64,000 bases of DNA from Semisulcospira habei (lineage: Eukaryota > Mollusca > Gastropoda > Semisulcospiridae): NCBI GenBank assembly GCA_036245525.1, contig BTPG01000002.1:168684625-168748624 (forward strand), in the 5' to 3' direction. Of this stretch, positions 49,785-60,835 are shown one piece after another (the first letter of the stretch is position 1; each line of letters starts with the position of its first letter). A program made the translations under genes and the position numbers. The notes below the pieces were generated by a model, which had not been told where the DNA came from, made no database searches, and saw only the letters and a program-made list of their open reading frames with translations.

Positions 49785-50965
49785 CATTCCCTCCCTCAGG
49801 GCGGGTACCAAGGAACTCTACAAGCTCAGGGGCGGCTTGGTGATTAGGACCTTGATGGCCGTTTTCGGCTGGATCACGGTCCTTCGGAGACGCGCTGCGG
49901 ACCCCCCTGCTTCAGCTCCACATCCAAGACGAGCTCAACGCTGGCTGCAACTGTTTGTACAGACACAGAGCGGCTGGTTCTGCACGCTGGGAAATGGACA
50001 GGCAGCACTCACACCAAGAGGTTCTCAGGTGCGACAGTGGATGCGATTGCAGCGACTCAAGGAGTCTCTGACAATACGGATACGAGGTAGAGTGGAGAGT
50101 ACTACAGGCCTTATGTGCAGCAGAGCAACTCTCCCCACAGACCGGACTACCCCCTTTTGGCCGAGTTTGTCTACGGGTTCCCAAGCAGAATCGGACCCCT
50201 CAGCATCATTCGAAATTACCGGGTGGCAGACACTTATCGACACCTAGCACGGCCGGGCTCCAGCACAGACCTCTCGGATCGGATGGCGCACTGTCATCAG
50301 CAAGACGGCCGGCTTTCGCTGGCAATGCTTGGAGATCTAACAGGAAGACCTGCTGACTGTTTGCCCTCGCTTCGGCCTCACAGTTAGCAAGATTACGCCG
50401 TCTCGGGGCGTCCCTCCGGTCTCTAGATCAGGGCCGATGACTAAGTGCAGCACTCCACCGGCTTGACTTGGGGTAAGAACCGCCTTCCAGTGTCCTCACC
50501 GCAAGTTCAACCGTCTGTCCGTTCAGGGATACGGACCAGTCCTCGGAGTTCCGCCTACACGAAGCGGTCAGGGTGCCTTAAAGTGGCAAGCGCAGGACTA
50601 CGCCACTAAGACAAAGGCACACGCCTATTCCTGCCCTTGGCTTCGGGCAGATGAGACACCTCAGCGCAAACGGTCCCTAACTTCGCTGGGTCGTTCGTTC
50701 AGCATACAAGAGCTCTCCCCAGAGGGGGCCCAGACGTTGCGCACCCGAGCACACAAGTCAAGCAGGGGCTACTAGCAGTGCCTTGCCCGCTTTGGCACAG
50801 GGCGGAATATTGTGGCGGCCGTAGTTGGGCGGGCCGAGTCTACCTTCACCGCAGAGACCTGTCAGACCTTTCCGGCCAGCGTGTCTACCTGGCACTAGTG
50901 GTAGTCATCTCGGCAGCACAGCACTCCCTCCTGGTGCCACAGGCGCCATGGGTAATGCCTAGCTA
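49785..50965 (+). pseudogene. RNase H end and tyrosine recombinase remnant of copy E
   Basis: 'LYKLRGG' marks the RT ORF end. 'VADTYRHLARPGSS' matches the recombinase core-binding part. Near 50815 'VAAVVGRAEST' and 'QHSLLVPQAP' match the segment around the catalytic Tyr. Many frame changes make it non-functional. Confidence 0.75.
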
Positions 50966-51068
50966 AAATTGTCAGGAGTGGCGCATAGGGACGGGCCTCG
51001 ATAGTGAACGAGCAGAGCGCTCGGGCAGGGGACAGGTGTACCAGATTGGGCACCCTCCTCCTATTCAC

Positions 51069-51172
51069 CATTCTTCCTAGTAGTAATGCCATCGGTAATG
51101 ATTTTGAAAAAATAAATGAATTTTTCTCTAAAATGTATTTTTTCGAAAAATACTTACCGACGGCATTACTCA
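51069..51172 (+). repeat. Internal complementary region of copy E
   Basis: CATCGGTAATGATTTTG... joins through AAATGAATTTTTCTC to the complement of the right end. This is the same construction as in A. Confidence 0.82.
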
Positions 51173-51427
51173 GAGGTCCCTCCTGCCTTCCCCGCTTGCC
51201 GCAGTCGAGCTAAGACTCAGAGACTAGCGGGAAACGGTGAGCGCGCCACCGGCTAGGGAGGCAGGGGAGGCCACTCGGGGGATCCTGGTAATGACACCCC
51301 TTGTGGTTGCCTCCCCTGTCATCAGGTACACAACAAGTTTTTTGGGGCTAAAATTGTAAGCATTCCTAGTAGTAATGACGTCGGTAAGTATTTTTCGAAA
51401 AAATACATTTTAGAGAAAAATTCATAT

Positions 51428-52484
51428 TGAAAATACTGTAGACTTTGAGATGGGGCTGGTTGGAGCCCGTTCAGTAGCATGCAAATGACATAACAGGTGG
51501 GTGGGCCTCATAGTCTGGCAAAGAAGTAAGTGATAAAAATTACGTCACATCTAGCTACTCTAACCTTGCTGTTGAACACAGTTTTGGCGCAAAGTGCCGT
51601 GTGTGTGTGCGTATATATATGTAAACACAAAAATCTCAACCTTTGTGTACATACATACTTGAAAATAAAGGAAATGCTTCATTCAACGTGTGTCTAGGAG
51701 TATTTTCAAGCATATTGAAATTAAATGTCTCATTAAAGAGTTAAATGACCGTTTATAGAAAGTCGGTTGACCCACATTAGGGTCCGTATTTTTTATTATA
51801 TGCATTTGAAATTTTGGATATACATGTAACTAGTTTGGAGAAAAAACATTGGATGAGTTTGTTAGCCAGCTTTGTACCTCATCAACTTTTTCGAAAATAA
51901 AAATTCATTGCAAAAAAAATTGATAAAAGTAGAAATCCTTGACTTCAGGAGAGAATCAGACAGTGACGCTGACATAAAGTCACCAATTGTGCCAGTGTTA
52001 TACAATATTCCTAATTGACGCAAAGCACCCACACATCAGTGTTTTACATGTGTATGACCTGGCACAATTCACTTTCTCTCTGATGTGATTTAGGAAGACA
52101 GTCTCTCTATTTTTGCTATGATGTCTGCGAACATTTTATGGAAAAGGTGGAAAATGCATGCAAGATCACAGAGAAGAGGCTTTGTGGGCATGGGTCATCC
52201 AGTCTTGTTTTTCTTCAGAAAGACTGGCTACGCTAGCCTACTGAACGTATAACTGGTACGACGTGCCCTGTTTCTGTTGGTGTTTGAGTGTGCCACTGCC
52301 GTCCAGATCGAGGAATAGGTGGAGAGAGATGAATCGGGATGAATCTTAAAAACAGGAACAACTCTGAATGTCTGAAAGAAAATCACAGGTGTGCTCAAAA
52401 CAATATGGTACACGTTGGGTGAAATCCTTATCTTATTTTAAATTTTCATTTGTTTATATGACAGAATTTTGTTGTGTGTTCAGC
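51428..52484. other. No gene seen
   Basis: AT-rich intergenic sequence without recognisable exon or repeat. Confidence 0.5.
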
Positions 52485-53060
52485 TTAACCCTTATCATTC
52501 GGAATACACCAGTGAGTGAAATAAGTTTGACTAAAATAGTTCAAGGGTAGTGCCAGAATAGCTTGGCGCCTCTAGGCACCAAGCTATCTGGGACTACCCT
52601 TGAACTAAAGCCATTGGTCTATATCCTTATCTGTAAGCACTATAATGTAGCTTGCATATGGCAGTGTACAAATTTGAAGCTTTTAGCCTCAGTATGATAT
52701 GGGTTAATGTGATACCATTTAGAGTCCGAAATAGCTCAGGCGGTTAAGCGTCGGAGCAGGAGAGCTTGTGTGTTCAGCTTAACCCTTATCATTCGGAATA
52801 CACCAGTGAGTGAAATAAGTTTGACTAAAATAGTTCAAGGGTAGTGCCAGAATAGCTTGGCGCCTCTAGGCACCAAGCTATCTGGGACTACCCTTGAACT
52901 AAAGCCATTGGTCTATATCCTTATCTGTAAGCACTATAATGTAGCTTGCATATGGCAGTGTACAAATTTGAAGCTTTTAGCCTCAGTATGATATGGGTTA
53001 ATGTGATAGCATTTAGAGTCCGAAATAGCTCAGGCGGTTAAGCGTCGGAGCAGGAGAGCG
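52485..53060. repeat. 294-bp tandem duplication carrying a MITE and a tRNA-like head
   Basis: The unit is repeated with an offset of exactly 294 bases and is almost identical. Each unit holds a family 1b MITE (52489-52703 and 52783-52997, both between TTAA sites), then GAGTCCGAAATAGCTCAGG. The first unit breaks off in GGAGCAGGAGAGC; the second continues into the full SINE. Confidence 0.88.
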
Positions 53061-53320
53061 AAGGGAATTGCCGGGTCGTGGGTTCGAATCCCGGCCCGGC
53101 CCCAGTAGCTGGACGCGCAATCCAGGGGGAAAAGATGGGCTTGTTCAATAACATGTCTGTTGCAAGGTCCTGGTAAATCAAAGTGGCACAGTTGGAGTGT
53201 GCCTGAGTTGATCAGTGTTCAGGTCATACTCCATAGGCAATAGATTTCCATGTCCCCCACGACCCGCCCATCAGGGCCGTCCATTATCACTTCGGTGACA
53301 TGGACCCTGAAGTAACCAAC
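53016..53320 (+). repeat. tRNA-derived SINE
   Basis: An A-box-like TAGCTCAGGCGG (53026-53037) and a B-box GGTTCGAATCC (53081-53091) stand at normal internal-promoter spacing. A non-tRNA body follows. The acceptor ends do not pair, so it is unlikely to be a working tRNA gene. The 3' limit is uncertain. Confidence 0.65.
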
Positions 53321-53524
53321 CATGATACCATTCTTAGTTGGCTGTCAGTGAGGGAGAAGTTCAGATATTGTAGGAGCAACAATTGGCAACAGATATGTAT
53401 TTGTACAATATTACCAATAACAGATGACTTAAGAAGTAGTTCAAAATTGTGTATGTTTTTACAAAAACAATGGATTAAAAGCCCAGACAAACATGATATT
53501 GCATCCCCTGAAACCCACTGTTAA

Positions 53525-53747
53525 TCTTTATCATTTGGAGTACACCAGTGGGTGAAATAAGTTTGACAAAAATAGTTCAAGGATAGTGCCAGAATAGCTT
53601 GGCACCTCTAGGTGCCAAGCTATTCTGGCACCACCCTTGAACTAAAGCTATTGGTCTATATCCTTATCTGTAAGTACTATAATGTAGCTTGAATATGGCA
53701 GTGTACAAATTTGAAGTTTTTAGCCTCTAGCCTCAGTATGTTATGGG
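53525..53747. repeat. MITE family 1b, TTAA on both sides
   Basis: TTAA 53521-53524 and 53748-53751. The hairpin is AATAGCTTGGCACCTCTAG with its partner. Confidence 0.8.
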
Positions 53748-54139
53748 TTAATCCACTGTTTTCATCAAAACATGTACAAAATCATGTTTGTCAGAGCTTT
53801 TAATCCACTGTTTTCATCAAAACACGTGCAGTTTTGACCTATTTCTGATTCCTGAATGTCTGTTACAGTTGACACTTCCTGACGCCTCTCACATTGCTTG
53901 CACGATGTAAAGTGTATGTTTTACTGTCGGGTTCAGACTAGAAAATCTTTATCAGAAGCAAAGGAAGGTCAAGGTGAAGTAAGCTGCAACACTCTAACCA
54001 TCATAATTTGGATGCATTTCACAAACTGTGTAACAGAAAGGTGTGCAAGTGCCATAATGATTGTTACCACAAGACCACATTTTCCAAATTTCAAAATTTG
54101 GCAATGTCACCAAATGGTGCTCTGGGAGACAGATCGACC

Positions 54140-54222
54140 ATGGTGCCAAGCAGATCTGGCACTACCCCTGAATTATCATGGTTGATCTGCTGCTGTAGTG
54201 TGTCAGGGCTGAATTGGTTAAT
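54140..54222. repeat. MITE family 1, right half only
   Basis: GTGCCAAGCAGATCTGGCAC, ATTATCATGGTTGATC and GGCTGAATTGGTTAA match the right part of family 1. The left half is missing. Confidence 0.55.
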
Positions 54223-54667
54223 ATTCTTCGTCTCGCACAGACCCTAACCGTTCTCAAGAAATCAAAGACTGTGCGAATGCATTCACAGACATATGATATG
54301 TGTGCTGGTCCCTGATTTTGGACTTGAGCCATGAGGTCCAAAGCAAACTGTATCATTTGTAATACCTACCAGGAGATGCCATGCAATTATGACAACAACA
54401 AAAATCTCTTTGAAGCACATAAAAAAAGTTAGCATTGCACATTAATTGCAGTTAGAAGACAAGTACTATGCAAAGATTTATGACAGACACATCAAATTAC
54501 ACTCACATATGTGCACTATCAATAGATGCATGATGAAAAAAAATGGTGCCATACTGTAATTTAAACTTGAATACTATAATCTTGTCATTTAGATGTTGGT
54601 GCCATAAAAATTCAGTGTACATAAGTATGTTCAGATAAAAATCATCCACAAACTGTTGTATCAATTG

Positions 54668-55007
54668 TTTAATCCTTTGGCAGTCAGTAGCAGGTTTTGT
54701 CATGATTCCTGCAGGAATCATTATGACAAAAACCCCTACTGGCAGCAGAGGGTTACAAAGAGTGCCATAGAATCATTTGTTTGTATGTCTGTGATTTTAG
54801 ACAATATGTCTTTAACCCGTTCAGTCCCATGAAAATTCGAACTCCAGCCACAAGAGGTATAGATCCTCATGAGCCCCTGCAGTTCTAGGGGCTTATGAGG
54901 ATCTATGCCTCTTGCTGACACCACTTTGGTTCCTTGGACATCTAAGGTTTTTTTGTATTGAATTAACAAAGATTGCAGAAACACGGTCTGTATTGGTGCT
55001 GAATGGG
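54668..55007. repeat. MITE family 2 copy followed by MITE family 3 copy
   Basis: 54668-54754: TTAATCCTTTGGCAG ... CAGAGGGTTA around CCTGCAGG (family 2). 54816-55007: TTAA-CCCGTTCAGTCCC ... GGTGCTGAATGGG-TTAA with hairpin GATCCTCATGAGCCCCTGCAG (family 3). Confidence 0.75.
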
Positions 55008-55011
55008 TTAA

Positions 55012-55815
55012 ACCATAAGGTGCTGGTCTGTGATTTTGGACCTTTGCAAATGTTGCAAAATAATTGTGCCATTGAATCAGAGTGACTGACAAATTTGGAT
55101 TGTTGATGTTGTGTCTTGTCTTTTCTTTGATGCATTCGTTATTTTCTGCTCTGCGCTCAGTTTTATGTAGTCTGAATTTATGTATACAAGAACGCATTAC
55201 ACAATAACAGGTGTATTGTATTTGGATAAATTTATTATTCTTTTATTTGGAGATTGGAAATCTTGCGTATTGGTATAAAATGCCAAGGAAACAAATTCAC
55301 TTTTTCTACCATATGTATTCATCGTTCTTTTTCTGCTGTCATTTCTCATGTCATTGATCATAATCATCACATGTTCTCCACATGAAAAAAAAAAAATAAT
55401 GCTCACAATATGTTGCAGACAAACCATGATTAGCCACTTTACTGCAAATGATGAGACTGTTCAGTGGAATAGATAGGTCCTATTTAAATTTGCATTTTTT
55501 CTGCCATTCTGAAGAACGGTCAAAGCTAAAATTTGTAGAAAAAAGCCTTTGTTAATTTCTGTTAGTAAGACATTACTATATGAAGTACAATAAGTGCAGA
55601 TATGTTGTTATCCTGTTTAATTGGTACATAAATCAGCATCTGCCGTATAGATTAATTGATTAACATGGATAATTGCAGTATGCTGAGACATGCTTCGGTT
55701 TTTTGTTTGTTTGTTTACATTGTATACATCTGATGCTGCCTGAGCATGATGTTTTAAAGTCTTCGATGAATATTGTTTTTAGCGTGTTCACAGATTAGTC
55801 TAAAGGTAAAGAGTC
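55012..55815. other. No gene seen
   Basis: AT-rich intergenic sequence. I can support nothing in it. Confidence 0.45.
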
Positions 55816-55817
55816 AT

Positions 55818-55990
55818 GTAATAATAATAATAAGCGCATTAAATAGGCGCTTTATCCCAATTGAAAATCGGCTCAAAGCGCCGCCACGAACTGAACCCAA
55901 CAAGCATGCTCACGTGAAACACGCGCATTCACTCACACACTGTACATAAACACAGAACATTCACGTGGTGCTAAGGGCAAGCTCAAGCGA
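55818..55990 (-). mobile_element. LINE/SINE-type 3' tail, inverted
   Basis: (TAA)n, AAGCGC, AAATAGGCGCTTTATCCC and CTCAAAGCGCC form the reverse of the (ATT)n/GCGCTATATAAAT tail seen at 47830-47905. Only the end of the element is present. Confidence 0.55.
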
Positions 55991-56121
55991 GCTACTGTAG
56001 TTTTTGGAAATTCAAAGTCGTTTGTATTTGAAATTTGATTAAGTGGGCTAAAACTGATACCAAAGTGGAGGGGGAGGAAGAGCCGGAGTACCCGGAGAAA
56101 GAATGTACAATGTTATCTTAA

Positions 56122-56210
56122 CCCTCTGACTGTTGGTAGCACATTTTGTCACAATGATTCCTGCAGGAATCATCTTGACAAAAAGCACTACCAACACAAC
56201 AGGCAAAGGG
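56122..56210. repeat. Palindromic MITE, family 2, TTAA on both sides
   Basis: TTAA 56118-56121 and 56211-56214. Ends CCCTCTGACTGTTGG and AGGCAAAGGG; centre GATTCCTGCAGGAATC. Confidence 0.85.
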
Positions 56211-56416
56211 TTAAACATACATGATACATTTCATCTTATGTTGCTTTAATCTGCTTAACTGGAGTTATTTTGGTTTCTAAATTTCTTGTAAGCATTTTGC
56301 ACAATTTTCTGGCATGAATTATATGTATGTGGGAAAAAAATTATATAAAATATATATGGTATACTGTTGGGAATAAATCAGCTAACCAGCTGTCCTTCTC
56401 TGTGTGTGTACATGTC

Positions 56417-56420
<4 letters not shown>

Positions 56421-56456
<36 letters not shown>
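56421..56456. repeat. Microsatellite (GT)n
   Basis: About eighteen GT units. The interval from here to 57007, upstream of the second GDAP1-like gene, must hold its promoter, but I see no specific element. Confidence 0.95.
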
Positions 56457-56459
<3 letters not shown>

Positions 56460-57007
56460 CAGTGATCTGCAATAGTAATAAGAGATGTGCCACTGTTGAA
56501 AAGAAGCTGATCAGGAACAGTCTAGTAATAATAATATGCAGTAATCACTTGCTAGCAAGCAGTGGTTTGTTGGTATTTTTTGTATTATATTGTAAGACAT
56601 CTCCAAAGCTCAGATATCCATATATTTCAAGTAGCTCAATGCACCACAGGGCCGGAAGCTGAAACAATGATAACCTGATGCCACTAAGCACTACTTTCTT
56701 AAATAGTTAGACTTTCAGCAAAGATCTTTGGCGATATACACTAAATACAGCCCACTTCGTAAGTTCGTATTGGTCACAAAACATTCTTCCGTAGAAAGCA
56801 AAATGGGTCAGACTTTCTCCTTTTGGACCAAACCTACGTGGATAAAACTCGAATTGGGCGATGTGTTTGTCGACCCACCTTACCTTCTCGTGCGAATGGA
56901 CTTGCCCACCATGTGTTAGCCTTACAAGTGCGCTTCGGAGGTGTTGTCCGAAAGTAGCTAGTGACCATCGGTATACCAGTAAGTTCCTTATTCAAGCTTG
57001 CCGAATC

Positions 57008-57061
57008 ATGGATCGTCGTGTAAAACTGTACTACCACCCAGGATCATCTTGTTCGCAGAAG
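57008..57061 (+). CDS. GDAP1: GDAP1-like protein (second copy), coding exon 1
   Basis: ATG then 'DRRVKLYYHPGSSCSQK', donor AAG-GTGAGG. It has the same 54-base length and phase as exon 1 of the first gene and is clearly homologous to it. The next intron (57062-57830) holds no transposon I can recognise. Confidence 0.88.
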
Positions 57062-57830
57062 GTGAGGTGCATTCTGCAATATTTCCTTGTATGTCTTGGC
57101 CCATGTACCGGTACATCGATCTAGACTAATGGTTGTATTAAAGCATGCCGGTGTTGCAGCGATTATGACCTTGACTACCATTGCTACACAGTACATTTTT
57201 ACTTTTGGTCAGGCCTGATAGCCTTTTGCCCAGCCTCCTCAAAGATGGTCAAGTTACATATGTTAACATGATTACCATCTCTAGCGCCAAGTTTCCGTCT
57301 GGTTTGCATGTTCTTGGTGTGCATGGTCTAGCTGACCACATGGCCATCATGTTGATAAATTAGTTGATGAGAAATTCCATTTTAGAGTGTTATAGTGTCT
57401 AATAGAATTGTACAGTAGCATAAACAGCCGTTTATGTTTTGCAATGCATGATAAAAGCAAAGGTTCATTGACAGAAATTGTACCTAACGGATACATGTAT
57501 ACTGCATACATACACAGCTGTTATGGGAGCTTATTTTTAATTGGCCTGAATGCAGAACCTCATTGTTGGGCCCATTCATATGATTCAGTGACAGGTCCAA
57601 AAGCTTGCCTACTGTCTCACACATGGGTCATGTTTATGGCATTGTTTCTGTAAATTGTGCACCTTGGGCATGCCAGATGGAACTGAAAGCTGTCTGCTTG
57701 CAACCCCACCATCTTATTTTCCTAGTTCATAGACACCTATTTTTCCACACACAATGCATGTTGCTGTTGTGCATGTGTATATATAGAGATATTCACAAAT
57801 TTATCTTATAAATTTTAATTACTTTTTCAG

Positions 57831-58026
57831 GTTTTGGTAGCTCTGCTGGAGAAAGGTGTGAAATATGATGCTATGATCGTAGACATCCATAAAGGTGCAC
57901 AGAATCTGGAGGCCTGGTTCATGCGACTCAACCCAGCTGGCTCCGTTCCTGTGTTACAGGATGGGGAGAAGGTTATCAGAGAGTCAGAGGACATCATCAA
58001 CTATATCGACAGGGAATTTCCTGCAG
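57831..58026 (+). CDS. GDAP1: GDAP1-like protein (second copy), coding exon 2
   Basis: Acceptor CTTTTTCAG, donor GCAG-GTGTGT; 196 bases, exactly as in the first gene. It encodes 'VLVALLEKGVKYDAMIVDI', 'EAWFMRLNPAGSVPVLQDG' and 'RESEDIINYIDREFPA', the GST N-domain. Similarity to the first copy is high, so this is a tandem paralogue. Confidence 0.93.
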
Positions 58027-58214
58027 GTGTGTGATTTTGATGACTATATTCTGTTGAATCTGCAAAATACATTTTACCTAAGGGACAGGATAGATGTTGC
58101 CACTGTAGACAGGTGGCCATTTTGTAATGGGTCTTTACATTGTAAAAGTGTGTCGGTATACATCTTGGGTGGCTACTATTGACAGGTAACCACTATAAAA
58201 AGGTGGCTGTTTAA

Positions 58215-58420
58215 CCCTTTTAGCCCTGGATCATTACAGCAGAAGATGGCTAGACCATGATAATTCAAGGGTAGTGCCAAATTAGCTTGGCGCCTTCAGG
58301 TGCCAAGCAAATTTGGCACTACCCTTGAATTATCATGGTCAAGCCATCTTCTGCAACTAGTACATAGTCATTAGGCGACACCTCCAAAATTTGAGAAATG
58401 GGACCTTGGGGCTAAAAGGG
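58215..58420. repeat. Palindromic MITE, family 1, best-preserved copy
   Basis: TTAA 58211-58214, CCCTTTTAGCCCTGGA ... GGGGCTAAAAGGG, TTAA 58421-58424; 206 bases. The terminal arms and the inner hairpin (AAGGGTAGTGCC ... GGCACTACCCTT) are both nearly perfect. Confidence 0.88.
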
Positions 58421-58436
58421 TTAACCAGATTTGACT

Positions 58437-58890
58437 GCCAATTGTTTTATTTCCACTGTGCTTGCAGCCATGGCTACTGTTTGCAGTGCTGGTGGCTGTG
58501 TGTAGAAGATGATTGAATAAATTTACTTCTGAAACACTTTGGTCAGAGGCTGACATTCCCATATCTGGGAGTTGTCCTCAGAACAGTACATTAAAGGTCA
58601 GACATGTATATCAACCATGGTATTTCAGAACAGCTTGGCACCTATAGTTGCCAAACAATTCTGGCACCACCCTTGAACTGTTATGCTATTCTCCAATTAG
58701 TGTCAGGGATGAATGGGTTAATGCCTCAAAATCTGAAGCCCAGTGATGGCCAAATGTTGCATGTTTTAACCCCGTCGCTGCCAAGAAATATTGAACACCA
58801 CCCGACTGCAAGAGGGATAGATCCTCTTGAGCCCCCACAGTTGCTGGGGCTCATAAGGATTTATGCCTCATGCTGAAACATTTAAGTGAT
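58437..58890. repeat. Family 4, family 1 and family 3 palindromes in intron 2 of the second gene
   Basis: 58437-58520: inverted CAGCCATGGCTACTG/CAGTGCTGGTGGCTG. 58600-58720: eroded family 1 copy ending GATGAATGGG-TTAA. 58770-58885: family 3 core GATCCTCTTGAGCCC after TTAA-CCCCG. Confidence 0.6.
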
Positions 58891-59021
58891 GCATACAAGC
58901 TGACAGCTAGGATTCAAATATTATGCTGCAACGGGCTTGTGTGCAGGTTAGAGCATCTGATGTCAGTGGTGCATACAATTTCCCCAACACTCATTTGTTC
59001 ATTGAATTTTTATCTTCACAG

Positions 59022-59198
59022 AGACGAAGCTGGTTCCAGACATGAGTACAGAGATGGGGAAGGAGGTGTCCAGGTGGAGAAAACTGCTTGAGGACGAGGT
59101 ACCCATGATGACCATCACCTACGGTACCATCAGCCACCCAGAGTTGTCGGTCACTGGCGTCAAAATACCCAGAGCTTCCATATTCAAGAGCAAAGATG
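59022..59198 (+). CDS. GDAP1: GDAP1-like protein (second copy), coding exon 3
   Basis: Acceptor TCTTCACAG, donor GATG-GTAAAG; 177 bases, one codon longer than in the first gene, phase 1 at both ends. It encodes 'ETKLVPDMSTEMGKEVSRWRK' and 'TITYGTISHPELSVTGVKIP', even closer to the vertebrate 'HPELTV' motif than the first copy. The remaining C-terminal exons are not in the window up to 64000. A 1.36-kb repeat and DIRS copy G lie downstream in this intron. Confidence 0.91.
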
Positions 59199-59214
59199 GT
59201 AAAGTGATAATTAT

Positions 59215-59299
59215 CCCTTTTGCTGTCCATAGCCCTTTTTTGTCGAGGTGATTTCAGCAGGAATCACCCTGACAAAACGCGCTATGGACAGCCAGAGGG
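59215..59299. repeat. MITE family 2 just after the exon 3 donor
   Basis: CCCTTTTGCTGTCCATAGC ... GCTATGGACAGCCAGAGGG, right TTAA 59300-59303, left TTAT. It begins 16 bases after exon 3. Confidence 0.78.
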
Positions 59300-60657
59300 T
59301 TAAAGTTATTTTCCCCAGGATCAAGCATCTCAACACAGAAAACTGTCTGCAACAGATACTGCTGACAGTATATGTATGAGTCCTTTGTGTACTAACTTAG
59401 AGCTTTATGATGTAAATACAATGCCAAATGTCGAAATTCATCGTTTGTTGGATGTGTTGTTTTTGTACTCTGCATCGGCCTCGTTTTGAATTTGTGCATA
59501 TTTACTAGCCTACGTCACAAGGCAGAAGCTGGTCAATGCTGCAGATGAGGTCATCGGTGTGGTGTACACACGTGTATCAGTGTACACATGTACTGATGTT
59601 CTCTGGCATCCCTTTGACATAATTTTCCACGAGAATGTAAAATAAACCTTCCATATTCGCTATGCTGTCAAAATCAATGCGGGTTCTGCTTGACCTGCTA
59701 CCCTGAGTAACGATAGTGCTGGGGGCATGGCTTGTTTGACTCAGTCTCTGCGCCAAGCGACTGAGCCAGCGTCCATGGTGCCTAGTTTGACCTTTGATCC
59801 TTTATCCCTCGGAAACACAAAACAGAACAGTGGTATTTATACCCACTTTCTGCACTGCAATTTCACATCTCACACATCGAAGTCTACGTAACTGAAAGCA
59901 TCTCTGGAAACGACAAATGCACCATCGCAGCAGAAACACTACCTCTGTGAATCGAGTGAATGAGAGCCCGCACAGACAAAAATGTGTCACGACCAGCGAT
60001 GTCAGTGCCGCAATTTTGACACACACCGTAGTTTTCAGATCTTGCAGCATAAAATCTGTTGAACTAGCTCATAACTTTATGATAAAACAGGTTTAAAATC
60101 TTGCGAAATCAGTAACAGATAAATTCTACTGAAGATCATGAATCCTGAAAATCACTAGCGCTCGCGGCCAGGAAGATCGACAAAGACCGTAGATTACTTA
60201 CAGATTCACATAGCAGGAAAGCGACAAATTCCGGATGGGCAGTAAAGCCAAGCTCTATATTCCATTGTCCGATGTCAGTTCTACTTAGGGGTATCTTGTC
60301 TCTCTTTCTTCTCTTCAATTCCGAGTCTGTAATTGTTGGCCGGCGCGAGTCGACTGATACTTTCTTTTTTTCTTCGCTGGTTCATCCACCATCTTGTCTC
60401 TGATTGGTTATAATTATGCAGATGACCTAAGGTCATATAGAATAGTTATGACATCAGCTACCATCGCCTATCACAAGCAATCTTTTGATGGTGTCCAGTC
60501 ACAAGATTCCAGTGGCCTCTTTTCACTTTGAATGGACGAAAGAAAGCATTTGGTGGGACAATAGGGTGGTCACTCTCTAAGTGGGTGTGTATACTGAATC
60601 CCAGTAAAAGCTTTTTGCAAACTGAAGCATTAAAAAAGGTCAGGAGTGCCCCTTTAA
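59300..60657. repeat. 1.38-kb dispersed repeat, copy 2
   Basis: The same element as 41732-43116, beginning TTAAAGTTATTTTCCCCAGG and ending GTGCCCCTTTAA. It lies in intron 3 of the second GDAP1-like gene. Confidence 0.75.
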
Positions 60658-60686
60658 GTAATTGGTGCATTTTGCTGTATTCTTAA

Positions 60687-60835
60687 ACCCATTTAGCCCT
60701 GATGCCCTACAGCAGGAGATGGATTGACCATGATAATTCAAGGGTAGTGCCATATTAGCTGGGCGGCTAATGGTGCCAGGCGAATCTGGCCATACTCTTG
60801 AATTCTGAAGTTGATCCGTCTCCTGTAACCAGGAA
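60687..60835. repeat. MITE family 1, cut by insertion of copy G
   Basis: The left end (CCCATTTAGCCCTGATGCCC) and the hairpin are present. The right side breaks off after GATCCGTCTCCTGTAACCAGGA, where DIRS copy G starts. The missing end should lie beyond the window. Confidence 0.72.

Larger units (their letters stand above)
46652..51427 (+). mobile_element. DIRS-type copy E, full-length but heavily decayed
   Basis: The left terminus TTTATTTTCTCAAAATC at 46652 and the right terminus at about 51424-51427 are inverted copies. The ICR is at 51069-51172. Gag, RNase H and recombinase fragments are readable in order, but no frame is intact. A LINE-like 3' fragment (47601-47905) and a TTAA MITE (49561-49768) have inserted since. 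It lies between the two GDAP1-like genes. Confidence 0.85.

Noticed and set aside
53016..53100. A functional tRNA gene
   Set aside because: A and B boxes are present, but the 5' and 3' ends do not form an acceptor stem and the sequence continues into a longer body; a SINE head explains it better.
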